This document shows, piece by piece, positions 21,663-32,548 of a stretch of 64,000 bases of DNA. The notes below the pieces were generated by a model that saw only the letters and a program-made list of their open reading frames with translations, was not told the origin of the DNA and ran no database searches. The DNA comes from Asterias amurensis (Eukaryota; Echinodermata; Asteroidea; Forcipulatida; Asteriidae), in contig NC_092669.1 of NCBI RefSeq assembly GCF_032118995.1, positions 4,277,501-4,341,500 of the forward strand, written 5' to 3'. How positions within the stretch are numbered: the stretch's first letter is position 1; every line of letters begins with the position of its first letter. A program made the translations under genes and the position numbers.

Positions 21663-22051
21663 TACTAGAACTCATTTATATATGGTTGGAAAGATGTTTT
21701 AAAAGTAGAACAATGACCTAAAAAATTACTGTTTTTGTCATCTTTTACTTCGTGAACTAGAACAGGTTCCGCCATTTTGAAGAGCCAAAGCTGTTTTAGA
21801 AAGTAAAGGGGAAAATTTTTCCAGTGATTTCGATGTGAACCATTGTATTTCACAATACAATGCTCCCTTTCAAAGCAATTCATCATTCAGTGAACAGCCG
21901 GATGTTTGACTAATGGCGGACCATGATATTAGTTTACGAAGTAAACTAGGAAAACCCCACAGTTTCGAGGTAAATTTGTACTGGTCAATTATTATATTCA
22001 ATGGGAGACTTTGGAACGCAGGTGGCAGCAGACTTACAAGGTAAATTGCCA
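21663..22051. mobile_element. Diverged family B relative
   Basis: Left block TATATGGTTGGAAAGATG plus TTTTAAAAGTAGAA and right block GGAAAACCCCACAGTTTCGA match B arms. The core is AATACAATGCTCCC-like instead of GGCCATTTAT. It is interrupted or followed by family L at 22052. Confidence 0.5.
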
Positions 22052-22198
22052 TAGACCTTATCGCAAATACCAATGCGCAAGCGCAGACTGTTGAATGAGG
22101 TGCATTGTGGGATAGATATGGATCAAATTTGGATACCAGCTAGACCACAATGCACCTAATTCCAAGCTTTACGCGCGCGCCCCAGTATTTGCAAAAAG
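22052..22198. mobile_element. Family L element
   Basis: Nearly identical to 14483-14633, with left end TAGACCTTATCGCAAATAC; the right end is GTATTTGCAAAAAGTACC. Around it AGGTAAATTGCCA and TACCTTTACAATGG, and CAGGTGGCAGCAGACTTAC with GTAAGTCTGCTGCCACC, pair with each other, so the host sequence is itself a hairpin. Confidence 0.8.
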
Positions 22199-22479
22199 TA
22201 CCTTTACAATGGATTTTACCTGGTAAGTCTGCTGCCACCAAGCGTCCCAAAAGTCTCCCATAAAAATAAACTTTCCATAGCCAAAAGAGCATAATCAGTG
22301 ACAACATGTCCCTTCTATGAATTTGCTCAAAGGCGTTTCTTAACACGCATGAGTCATGTAGTATCCGAGTAACATTTCTACTGTTTTTGTTTTATTTATT
22401 TTTTTATTTCCCCCCATTTAAAGGGTTTGGGTACTTTTTGTAGGACACAAAACACAATGTCCACACACGTTTATATTAA

Positions 22480-22861
22480 AGGAACACGTTGCCTTGGATC
22501 GGACGAGTTGGTCAAAACAAAAGCGTTTGTAACCGTTTTTTATAAAATGCATATGGTTGGAAAGATGTTTTAAAAGTAGAATACAATGATCCACACAAGT
22601 TTGCCTCGAAATTGCGTGGTTTTCCTTCTACTGTGCGAACTAACATGGTCGGCCATTTATGGGAGTCAAAATTTTGACCCCCATAAATGGCCGACGTGTT
22701 AGTCGACGGGGTAAAAGGAAAACCACGCAATTTCGAGGCATGTTTGTGTGAATCATTGTATTCTACTTTTACAACATCTTTCTACCCATATGCATTTTAT
22801 AATAAACGGTTACAAATGCTTTTCAAAGACCAACTCGACCGATCCAAGGCAACGTGTTCCT
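22480..22861. mobile_element. Family B palindromic MITE
   Basis: TTAA at 22476 and 22862. Very well kept palindrome with core GGCCATTTATGGGAGTCA. A family C end fragment (22419-22475) abuts the left TTAA. Confidence 0.9.
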
Positions 22862-22910
22862 TTAAACAACACGATTTGAAGATAATGATGGTATAGAAGG
22901 CTTCTCTTAA

Positions 22911-23254
22911 AGACAGTATACACTTTCGGAACAGAAACAAAATAAAGTTCACAAATTTACAAATAACTTACAGGGTTTACAGAAGGTAAAGGTAAAAGAC
23001 TTCTCTTGAAATATTATTCCATGAAATGCTTTACTTTTTGAGAAAACATTGAAACAATTATCAATTCTCGACAACGAGAATTACGGATTTTTAGTAAACA
23101 CATGTCATGACACGGCGAAACGTGCGGAAACAAGGGTGGGTTTTCCCGTTATTTTCTCCCGACTCCGATGACCGATTGAGCCTAAATTTTCACAGGTTTG
23201 TTATTTTATAAGTTGTGATACACGAAGTGTGGGCCTTTGGACAATACTGTTGAG
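22911..23254. mobile_element. Family E MITE
   Basis: Family E is about 360 bp, with ends GCCATTGGACACTTTCGG at TTAA, a central ATTCTCGNNAACGAGAAT dyad, and conserved blocks CATGTCATGACACGGCGAA and GAAACAAGGGTGGGTTTTCC. This copy has left TTAA at 22907 and a truncated right end (GGACAATACTGTTGAGG). Confidence 0.82.
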
Positions 23255-23757
23255 GTACTGTAGTGTGTAAGAGAAATAATTAAAACAATGACACGGAAAT
23301 AATTTTCGTCTCATATAAAACGACTCATTTACTGCGACTCTCCTGAAAATATCGCTGTGAATTTTCCTTTTTTTGTATTTTAACTAAAAAACTTGACTAC
23401 TAATGAAGCTGAAACTCTACAGGTAAATTACACTATACATGCATCTTCATTCACAGTGAATATGGGTTCATGTCACGACCCTAAACTCCATAGGCAAAAG
23501 GTATCAAAAGCCATTAAATTCCAGAGTAAATGATTGTCAATAACAATTTAACTTTAAACAAACAAATTGCAAACCGACCGGATCTCTCGCGTGCACATGT
23601 TGCCATAGAAACTAAAATGGCGTCAGCGAAGAGGGCTGATGCCAAGACACCCGTAGACCCGGAACTTTGTACTAAACCAAAGTGCCCGTTCATACTTGCT
23701 ATAATGTTATATATTTATATGGTTATATAAATAAGCTTGATCGGCTTAAAGTCACCT
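23255..23757. other. Unassigned DNA with a short ATG-initiated frame
   Basis: From 23618 a plus frame begins in a good start context (AAAATGGCG), reads MASAKRADAKTPVDPEL and runs to 23730. Its composition looks more coding-like than neighbouring frames, but no domain is recognised and no partner exon was found. It could be a first exon or chance. Confidence 0.3.
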
Positions 23758-23906
23758 TGGGTCGATTTCACAAAGAGTTAGGACTAGTCCTAACTTAGAC
23801 TAGTCCTAGGAGATATACAAATTGCATGGATAGTCCTAAGTTAGGGCGAGTAAATGGTCCTAACTCGAGATAAGACTAGTCCTAACTCTTTGTGAAATCC
23901 ACCCCT
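23758..23906. mobile_element. Family D repeat
   Basis: A clean palindromic copy: GGGTCGATTTCACAAAGAG, then AGTTAGGACTAGTCCTAACT, and at the other end CTCTTTGTGAAATCCACCC. Confidence 0.78.
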
Positions 23907-24061
23907 GGAAGTGGTATTTTTTTCAAAATAAAGCTTTTGTCACTAATATATGTGTTTTGGTGAGTGGAATGTGAATAAACAGTTAACTAAGGTTTTAAAA
24001 AATCAGTTCTTATGTTATTTACAAATTTAAGAGTAGACCCCGACCCGAGAGGGCGCTGTTC

Positions 24062-24298
24062 GTGACGTCAATCGAGGCAGACTTTGCCTCTAATGCGTAG
24101 AGTAAACACAATTGCAAAGTACATGTACGGACAAAGTCGTGAGTTTGTACGTTTCAAACAATGCCGACCAGGTGTATTGCTGCTGAATGCAGAAAAAGAC
24201 TTTTTGAAATAAAACAACTCACGACTTGGACGTACATGTACTTTGCATGTGTGTTTACTATACGCATTGCAGGCAAAGTCTGCCTCGATTGACGTCAC
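24062..24298. mobile_element. Inverted-repeat element enclosing a THAP-like start
   Basis: Ends GTGACGTCAATCGAGGCAG and CTGCCTCGATTGACGTCAC are exact inverted copies; a second inverted pair is GGACAAAGTCGTGAGTT/AACTCACGACTTGGAC. The roughly 70 bp between the inner arms carries a short open frame whose first residues resemble a THAP zinc finger. A non-autonomous derivative of a THAP-transposase element would look like this. Confidence 0.7.
24161..24292 (+). pseudogene. THAP-domain N-terminus fragment
   Basis: The frame starts MPTRCIAAECRKRLFEIK. THAP domains typically start MPxxCxxxxC with a C2CH zinc site, and both N-terminal cysteines are present here at the usual spacing. After 18 residues the frame enters the inverted-repeat arm and stops at 43 residues, so the rest of the C2CH site and the AVPTIF box are absent. 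Known families with this domain include P-element and Kolobok transposases and host THAP proteins. A chance match over 18 residues cannot be excluded. Confidence 0.45.
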
Positions 24299-24612
24299 AA
24301 AAGGGGTAGGCGGAGTCAGCCCCCCAAACAACTTTATATATTTTTTAAACATATAAATCGTGACAAACAATTACTAAACAAATTGTTTTTATTGTTCGTA
24401 AGCATATACTCTTATGTTTGAAAGAAACAAAATCTATTTCCAGGTGACTTTAATGGATGACATCATTACAGATTATTGTGGATCATGTTTTGGCCTTGAC
24501 ATAAATACTTACTCACTGTGAAATTGAGATGTATGTAGTATAATTTACATAACAGAGAAGTTTCAGCCTCATCAATCGATATTTTCTTTGGACAAAAAGT
24601 GGTTATGGTTAA

Positions 24613-24928
24613 AGGCAATGGACACGTTTGGTAATATTTTCAAAGACCAGTCTTTTCACTTAGTGTATCCCAACGTAAGCATAGAATAGAGAAAAAACAC
24701 AGTCGGACGAATTTGTGTGCTTTCAGATAGGAATAAAAGACTTCTGGCTAAATAGAAGTTTTTTATTATTGAATTGAGAAATTACATCTTTCTCAAAACC
24801 TATGCTACTTCAGAGGGAGCCGTTTCTCACAAATATTTTATACTATCAACAGCTCTCCAATGCTCGTTACCACGTCAGTTTTTAAGTTAATATTTGTTTT
24901 GAGTAAGTACCAAAATGTGTACCTTCCC
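24613..24928. mobile_element. Family A2 MITE
   Basis: TTAA at 24609; the right TTAA at 24929 is shared with the next element. Part of the left interior is deleted. Confidence 0.85.
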
Positions 24929-24932
24929 TTTA

Positions 24933-25288
24933 AAGGATTTGGGTACCTTTTCAAAATGTCCATAGATTAACATTAAACTTACAGGGTTTGAAGATAATGA
25001 TAGTGGAAAGCTTCCCTTTTAAATATTACTTACTGAGGTGCTGTAGTTTTTGAGAAATGAGTAAAACAATGTCATGAAAATACGTTTGTAAATGCTTAAA
25101 ATAATTTTCGTCTCATGAGACGAAAATTATTTTAATGACATTGTTTTTACTCATTTCCCAAAAACTACAACACCTCAGCACGTAATATTTTCAGGGAAGC
25201 TTTCTCCTATCATTATCTTCAAACTGTGTAAGTTTAGTGTAAATATGTGGACATTGTGTTTTTTGTCCTACAAAAGTTACATACCCCT
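24933..25288. mobile_element. Family C palindromic MITE
   Basis: TTAA at both ends (24929 and 25289). The central dyad extends over CGTCTCATGAGACG and into the flanking AATTATTTT/AAAATAATT. Confidence 0.9.
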
Positions 25289-25501
25289 TTAAACCAAAAT
25301 GAATATTCCTGCACATTCCTACTACATGTAAACTATCACTCTGGTCCATATTATAGGAAAATCAGAAAGGGACCAACATTCTCACTATTTATTATAGATA
25401 ACGCCATTATTAAATACGTCAGGCCCATTCATCAATGATTTGTAACAACTTGTTTTCCCCAATTGTATCTTTCTGATAACAACAACGTTTAGCGAGGTTA
25501 A

Positions 25502-25866
25502 AGCCATTGGACCCTTTCGGTAAACGGTTTTGTCCAAGGCCCACACTTCGTGTATCACAACTTCTATATCAAATAACAAACCTGTGAAAATTTGGGCTTA
25601 ATCGGTCATCGGAGTCTGGAGAAAATAACGGGAAAACCCACCCTTGTATCCGCGCGTTTCGCCGTGTCATGACATGTGTTAAAAATAAATCCGTAATTCT
25701 CGTTAACGAGAATTGATATTGTTTTACTGTTTTCTCAAAAGGTAAAGCATTTCATGGAATAATATTTCAAGAGAAGTATTTCACCACTACCTTTTGTAAA
25801 CCATGTAACTTATTTGTAAATCTGTGAATTTTTTTTTTTTTTCTGTACCGAAAGGGACCAATGGCT
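25502..25866. mobile_element. Family E MITE
   Basis: Complete, in the opposite orientation to 22911-23254. TTAA at 25498 and 25867, centre ATTCTCGTTAACGAGAAT. Confidence 0.88.
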
Positions 25867-25908
25867 TTAACATTGCTAGCTACCAGCATAAGTGAAGGTG
25901 TCATCACG

Positions 25909-25932
25909 CCCAAAAAAAAAAAAAAAAAAAAT
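25909..25932. repeat. Poly-A tract
   Basis: A run of more than 15 A, AT-rich on the right. No associated retroelement body was identified. Confidence 0.6.
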
Positions 25933-26185
25933 TAACACAAGAATGACATTAATATTGCATGGTAAATATTATTTTGCAAACGTGCTGGGTATGTGTTTTA
26001 TATGGCAAATCTTATGAGTGGATGGTGGTTGTTTAGGTCCAGCAGTTTTTATGACATAACGATCGTATTCAATCCTCTCTTGTTCTAGAAACATAATCAT
26101 GACATGGTGAATTAACATTGATTTTGGAAGAGTACACTCATTCCAAATCAACACTGGCTCTTGTGATTTGTACTGGTAATATTAT

Positions 26186-28085
26186 CATTGTTTTATAGAA
26201 GAGGTCATTCATTCAAACCCTTTAGTTTTCAAGACACAGGGATGGTTGGCCTATACATCATTGTTTTATAGAAGAGTACATTAACATCCAAAGCACATAC
26301 AAATTAACACTGGCTCTTATGATTTGTAATTTGTCCTGGAGTGAAACCCCCATAAAAGACTGAAATAACCACCACTCTTTTTGAAGAGCCATATGAGGGA
26401 CAGCTCGAAATGTAAAGAATGGAACTCTTTTACATTTAGAGAGATATACATCATTGGTTTTTGAAGAGTACATTCATCCAAATCAACACTGGCTCTTATG
26501 ATTTGCAATAGTAATAACATTATTGATTTATTGAAGAGGCCACGCATTCAAATCCTCTAGTTTTCAAGACACATTAGCATACAGTGATGGTTGACCTATA
26601 CATCATTGGTTTTAGAAGAGGTCATTCATTCAAATCCTCTAGTTTTCAAGACACATTAGCATACAGGGATGGTTGACCTATACATCATTGGTTTTAGAAG
26701 AGGTCATTCATTCAAATCCTCTAGTTTTCAAGACACATTAGCATACAGGGATGGTTGACCTATACATCATTGGTTTTTGAAGAGGTCATTCATTCAAATC
26801 CTCTAGTTTTCAAGACACATTAGCATACAGGGATGGTTGACCTATACATCAATGGTTTTAGAAGAGGTCATCCATTCAAATCCTCTAGTTTTCAAGACAC
26901 ATTAGCATACAGGGATGGTTGACCTATACATCAATGGTTTTAGAAGAGGCAATTCATTCAAATCCTCTAGTTTTCAAGACACATTAGCATACAGTGATGG
27001 TTGACCTATATACATCAATGGTTTTAGAAGAGGTCATTCATTCAAATCCACTAGTTTTCAAGACACATTAGCACACAGGGATGGTTGACCTATACATCAT
27101 TGGTTTTAGAAGAGGTCATTCATTCAAATCCTTTAGTTTTCAAGACACATTAGCATACAGTGATGGTTGACCTATACATCATTGGTTTTAGAAGAGGCCA
27201 TTCATTCAAATCCTCTAGTTTTCAAGACACATTAGCACACAGGGATGGTTGACCTATACATCAATGGTTTTTGAAGAGGTCATGTATTCAAATTCTCTAG
27301 TTTTCAAGACACATTAGCATACAGTGATGGTTGACCTATACATCAATGGTTTTTGAAGAGGTCATGTATTCAAATCCTTTAGTTTTCAAGACACATTAGC
27401 ATACAGTGATGGTTGACCTATACATCAATGGTTTTTGAAGAGGTCATGTATTCAAATCCTTTAGTTTTCAAGACACATTAGCATACAGTGATGGTTGACC
27501 TATACATCATTGGTTTTAGAAGAGGCAATTCATTCAAATCCTCTAGTTTTCAAGACACATTAGCATACAGGGATGGTTGACCTATACATCAATGGTTTTT
27601 GAAGAGGTCATTCATTCAAATCCTCTAGTTTTCAAGACACATTAGCATACAGTGATGGTTGACCTATACATCATTGGTTTTAGAAGAGGTCATTCATTCA
27701 AATTCTCTAGTTTTCAAGACACATTAGCATACAGGGATGGTTGACCTATACATCAATGGTTTTAGAAGAGGTCATGTATTCAAATTCTCTAGTTTTCAAG
27801 ACACATTAGCATACGGTGATGATTGACCTATACACCATTGGTTTTTGAAGAGGTCATGCATTCAAATCCTCTAGTTTTCAAGACACATTAGCATACAGTG
27901 ATGGTTGACCTATACATCATTGGTTTTAGAAGAGGTCATGTATTCAAATTCTCTAGTTTTCAAGACACATTAGCATACCGGGATGGTTGACCTATACATC
28001 AATGGTTTTAGAAGAGGCCATTCGTTCAAATCCTCTAGTTTTCAAGACACATTAGCATACGGGAATGGTTGGCCTATATACATCA
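26186..28085. repeat. 82-bp satellite array, about 19 good copies
   Basis: Head-to-tail units contain GGTTGACCTATACATCA, TGGTTTTAGAAGAGG, CATTCATTCAAATCC and CTAGTTTTCAAGACACATTA. GACCTATA recurs every 82-83 bp from 26595 to 28072. Units before 26560 are diverged or rearranged, as are those between 28486 and 28700. Most differences are concentrated at a few sites (TCATTGG/TCAATGG, TTTTAG/TTTTTG, CATTCATT/CATGTATT, CAGGG/CAGTG), which suggests spread of unit variants. Confidence 0.95.
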
Positions 28086-28130
28086 TTGTTTGATTAAAGG
28101 GAAGGCCCACACCCATTCCAATCAACACTA

Positions 28131-28485
28131 GCCTTGATCAAGGCTGTTGATGTACTGTTCCCCGGCCCGGTTCGCGGCACACGCATGCAGTGCATACACA
28201 ATGTACATTACCATACATTGTACAGCGAGAACAGTAGAGCGTAGTCGTGAGAACGGTCGTGTCTTTGTATTTTCAACCTCATACACGTGGCTTGGGAGGT
28301 ACCAATGTACCGTAAGTGTACCGTATACAGATGGTACATGTACATGTACAGTACGTATGTGTACATACGCTGTACACGTATTATATGCACTGTGTTATGT
28401 ATGGGGGTGCGCTGGCGGAATTCAGTGATGGGGACTTGGATTTTGCAGATCGCGGCTGGCTGTAGCGCCTTGATCAAGGCTAAAT
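28131..28485. mobile_element. Unclassified insertion within the satellite flank, GTAC-rich
   Basis: The satellite-type phrase AATCAACAC occurs immediately left (28120) and right (28486) of this block, and each boundary carries the perfect dyad GCCTTGATCAAGGC. The 325 bp between is GC-richer and unusually full of GTAC and TGTACA/TACATGTA dyads (28295-28385). The layout suggests an inserted unit with matching ends, but no protein or known element family is recognised. Confidence 0.55.
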
Positions 28486-28712
28486 CAACACCGGCTCTTA
28501 TGAATTGTTATAATTATAACATCTGCATTGGTTTAAGAAGAGGTCATTCATTCTAATCCTTCAGATTTGAGGAGATACATAAATGGATGATGGGCCTAAA
28601 GCATTGTGGGTTTACTTAAAGAATGGACTACATTCATTCCAATTATATATTGCGTAAGACACATTAAAAGGTATTTTGAAGAGTACATTCATTCATTTAA
28701 GAAACTTTACTC

Positions 28713-29106
28713 CACCAAAAAGGCGTGCCGTGTTAGTCCATGACGTATTAGGAAAACCATGCAATTTCAAGGCATATTTTTGAGGATCATTATATTCTAC
28801 TTTAAAACATCTTTCTGACCGCATGTGCATATACAATCGGTGTTGATGTCCTCATGAAAGACAATAATGAAGTCCGGCCACTTCTGTCAGAGTCAGACAA
28901 TTGGGGTACGAAGTGACTTGGGTACGAAGTGACTTGGGTACGAAATGACTTGGGTACGAAATGACTTGGGTACGACAATTTGGGTACGAAGTGACTTGGG
29001 TACGAAGTGACTTGGGTACGAAGTGACCGACATCGGTGCATTTAATAAGAAACAGTTTTCAAACGTTTTTTATTTACCAACTCGCCCGATCCAGGGCAAC
29101 ATGTTG
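28713..29106. mobile_element. Family B right half with an inserted minisatellite
   Basis: B-arm blocks AGGAAAACCATGCAATTTCA and ACATCTTTCTGACC lead up to 28829. The B sequence resumes with TTATTTACCAACTCGCCCGA. About 200 bp, including a 16-bp minisatellite, separates the two; ATCGGTG stands near both boundaries. Confidence 0.7.
28908..29034. repeat. 16-bp minisatellite (GACTTGGGTACGAAGT)
   Basis: Eight units of GACTTGGGTACGAAGT or close variants, one shortened to GGGTACGACAATTT. The minus frame gives repeating SYPSHFVPK-like peptides with no similarity that I recognise. Confidence 0.92.
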
Positions 29107-29109
29107 CAT

Positions 29110-29611
29110 CCAAAATTACATTAAGTTTACATTGTTGTGACTGGTGTCCCACTAAATCTGTACTTAGCAAAGAATTTTCGTGAGCATTTATTTTTTGCTT
29201 AACAGAACAGCTTTATGTGTTTTTAAACTTTGGGCTCTGCTCGGGCTTAGCCGCCATTTTCCTGTTACTCGATCCAATGTTTATTTGATGCCCATGGTCA
29301 TTATTCACAGTGAAATGAAAATGGAAAATAAATCGCCTGAGTTGAATTGGTATCAACACTACTCTGCACTCCACCAACCAATCAAGCACCATTGGCTTTA
29401 ACGCCCTCACTCATCAAGGATCTTGCTGAATAATCAACGTAAACATAAACGTACTGGGGAATCTTTCAAAAATGTTAAGCTTGAACGAGGAAAGCCTGTG
29501 ATAAATTGTTGCTTACCGGTTGTTGTAGAGTTCCACTTGACGCACGCAGGAGGTAGTCCCTCGGGTCACCCTGTTCCGCTTTGGTCCATAGCGTACACCA
29601 TACCAATGCGG
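29110..29611. other. Unassigned intergenic DNA
   Basis: No exon or repeat recognised. Confidence 0.45.
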
Positions 29612-30235
29612 CGGGGGGGGGGGCATAGGGTACCCCCCCCCCCCCTCGAACCTCCATGTCCCAGCGTTTTTAAACACATACTCTTGTACCCACGTACCCT
29701 CAAGTTTGCATTCCAGGATCAGACATCTTCAGTTCTTTTCTTTGTCACTGCCTTTAACAATAACAGCTTCCCCAATTAAAGATTTTATACGCCACTCTGC
29801 AGAGGGTACCCCCCCCCCACCCCACCCCACCCCATTTCCGTGTTCCAGCGCTGTCATAGTTTCCTCTTCTATACAAGCATTCTCAAGTTTGAATTCCTCT
29901 GCATGGTGGTGGAGATCTTTTGTTCTTTCCTTTGTCCCATTTTTACTTAACATCTTCCCATCGACTTGTTTTGTTGCACCACATTTCTTGTGGAACACCC
30001 GGTCTTAGATTCCTAATGATACATTTTGTCACTGAGGGATAGCTCTCCCCCCCCCCCCCCTCAAATTTGAATCCCTATGTGGTGGAGACATTTTTCTTCT
30101 TCTTTCCTTTGTCCCATCTTAACTTAAAATCTTCCCATCGACTTCTTTGTTACACCACATTTGTTGTGGAGCACCTGGCCTTGAATTCCTACTACTGTAT
30201 ACCTTTCAATGTCCCTTCTTCGTTCTGTTCTTTGT
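29612..30235. repeat. Degenerate 170-190 bp tandem repeat with poly-C cores
   Basis: Three or more units share a C-run, TCAAGTTTGAATTCC, GGTGGTGGAGA, TTCTTTCCTTTGTCCCA and ATCTTCCCATCGACTT (near 29701, 29892 and 30062). At 29612-29652 a G11 run faces a C14 run around ATAGGGTA and could form a G:C hairpin. Some copies preserve long frames on both strands by chance of composition. Confidence 0.7.
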
Positions 30236-30414
30236 CTCAATATAAAAGGTACCAAATATAAGCACAGAAATACCTCGAAAGAATACCTGAAATTCCAAGA
30301 AGACAATGAAGACATAGGGGCAGGGGGCGTGGGGACCATTACCAAACCCACAAAGAGGGCCCCAAAAATGTCATTGCGATTCTCCGCTCCGATTTATCAA
30401 GTGATAAGCCCTAA

Positions 30415-30793
30415 AGGCAGTGGACACTATTGGTAATTACTCAAAATAATTATTAGCATAAAACCTTTCTTGGTGACGAGTAATGGGGAGAGGTTGATGG
30501 TATAAAACATTGTGAGAAACGGCTCCCTCTGAAGTGCCATAGTTTTCGAGAAAGAAGTAATTTTCCACGAATTTGATTTCGGGACCTCAGATTTAGAACT
30601 TGAGGTCTCGAAATCAACCATCTAAACGCACACAACTTCGTGTGACAAGGGTGTTTTCTTCTTTCATTATTATCTCGCAACTTTGATGACCGATTGAGCC
30701 CAAATTTTCACAGATTAATTATTTAATGCATATGTTGAGATACATCAACTGTGAAGGCTAGTCTTTGACAATTACCAATAGTGTCCACTGCCT
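30415..30793. mobile_element. Family A MITE
   Basis: Right TTAA at 30794; the left site is changed to CTAA. The interior is close to the family consensus. Confidence 0.85.
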
Positions 30794-31036
30794 TTAAAGT
30801 TTATAGTTGAAATCGCATGAAAGAAAACACACTCCAAACGCAGTCTACTGCTTCGCAAAACTGCATAGCATTCTGTGCTTTATTAGCTTGTCAAAACAAC
30901 GTGCACGTTTAAGTGTAATATTGTACAAAATAAAACATTATAATAGAAGATTATGCATTATATAAAACACGGTAAATAAATAATATGTGACGTAATATCC
31001 TGTATAGTCTCTAATTTATTGTGTAATTTTGTTTAA

Positions 31037-31404
31037 AGGGAAGGTACACGTTTGGTAATTACTCAAAACAAATATAAACTTAAAAACTGACTTGGTAACG
31101 AGCATAGCAGAGCTGTTGATAGTATAAAACATTGTGGGAAAACGACTCCCTCTGAAGTAATGTAGTTTTTGAGAAAGAGGTAATTTCTCAATAAAATAAT
31201 AAAAGACTTCTAGACAGAAGTCTTTTGTCCCTATCTGAAAGCACACAAATCGTTCCACAAGGGTGTTTTTTCTTTCATCATTTTCTCGCAACTTCGATGA
31301 CCGATTGAACCCAAATTTTCACAGGCTTATTATTTTATGCATATAATGGGATACACCAAGTGAGAAGACTGGTCTTTGAAAATTATTACCAATCGGCCTT
31401 CCCT
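31037..31404. mobile_element. Family A2 MITE
   Basis: TTAA at 31033 and 31405. The hairpin is AGACTTCTAGACAGAAGTCT. Confidence 0.87.
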
Positions 31405-31408
31405 TTAA

Positions 31409-32187
31409 GCACACGGACAGCAACGACCAGCCTCCCCTTTTATAACCCAGGCATGAAATAACAGACCCGTGAAAGTGTGTGATCAATCAGTCATTGGAAT
31501 CAACGGAAAACATAATAAGTGGATATTAAAAGGGGTTGTACAGTTTTCAAACTTCTCGTTTTGTTCTCGCGAGATTAATTAAAACCCAAATGCTTTTGTG
31601 CATTTCTCAGGAACTACAACATTACATGCATATAATATTAAGTGCGGACGCGCATTGTGTGGAGGTGCATTCCGTGTTGTGTTCGATATGGTGGGTGTGG
31701 GCGGGAGGGGGTTGGGAAATAGAATTTACTCTGCCCATCGCCCGTCTTCCCAGCCCAGTCAAAAGCATAATATTATAAGTTACCACACAAGCGGAGTGGA
31801 ATACGAAAACATATAGAGCTTCTGCGTCCCATATCCAACGAGGCCGAAGGCACTGTGCAATAAAAACAGAGGAAGTAGGATATAAAACAGAGGTCGTAGC
31901 ATATATGTTTTTATCCCCCTACAAGTAGTTCGAGCTTCTGATTGGTGGATTAGCGCGTACTGTAAAATAAAGACGATTTGTACTTGTACACCACTCTCTC
32001 CATGATATTGAGCATTACTTTGCTGGCAACGAATGATCATTCTAAAATAATGATTCTGATACATTTAATTACAATGCGAAAGTATCTTTACCCCGTCCCC
32101 TCCCTCCTAACCTCCCTGCCTACCCCTCCCCCACCCCCAACCCACTAATTCCCATGCCCTATCAGATCATGTATGACTGACATAATG
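31409..32187. other. Unassigned DNA with a C-rich tract
   Basis: No gene recognised. 32093-32150 is a CCCCTCCC/CCTCCC-rich stretch like that at 1036-1109. Confidence 0.45.
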
Positions 32188-32543
32188 CAGTGGACACTAT
32201 TGGTAATTACTCAAAATAATTGTTAGCATAAAAACTTACTTGGTAACAAGCAATGGAGAGGTGTTGATAGTATAAAACATTGTGAGAAACAGCTCCCTCC
32301 GAAGTAAGGTAGCGTTCGAGAAAGAAGTAATTTTCCACGAATTTGATTTCGAGACCTCATAACTAATTTTTGAGGTCCCGAAATCAAGCAACTGAAAGCA
32401 CAAAACTTCGTGTGACAAGGGTATTTTTTGTCTTCGACGACCAATTGTGTTCAAATTTTCACAGGTTTATTATGTTGTGCGTGTGTTGAGATACACCAAG
32501 TGAGAAGACAGGTCTTTGACAATTACCAATAGAGTCCAGTGTC
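32188..32543. mobile_element. Family A MITE
   Basis: Ends GCAGTGGACACTATTGG and CCAATAGAGTCCAGTGTCC. The left TTAA is lost and the right is CTTAAG. Confidence 0.83.
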
Positions 32544-32548
32544 CTTAA

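Noticed and set aside
26186..28085. CRISPR-like array
   Set aside because: Units are contiguous 82-bp satellite repeats without unique spacers, in a eukaryotic genome.
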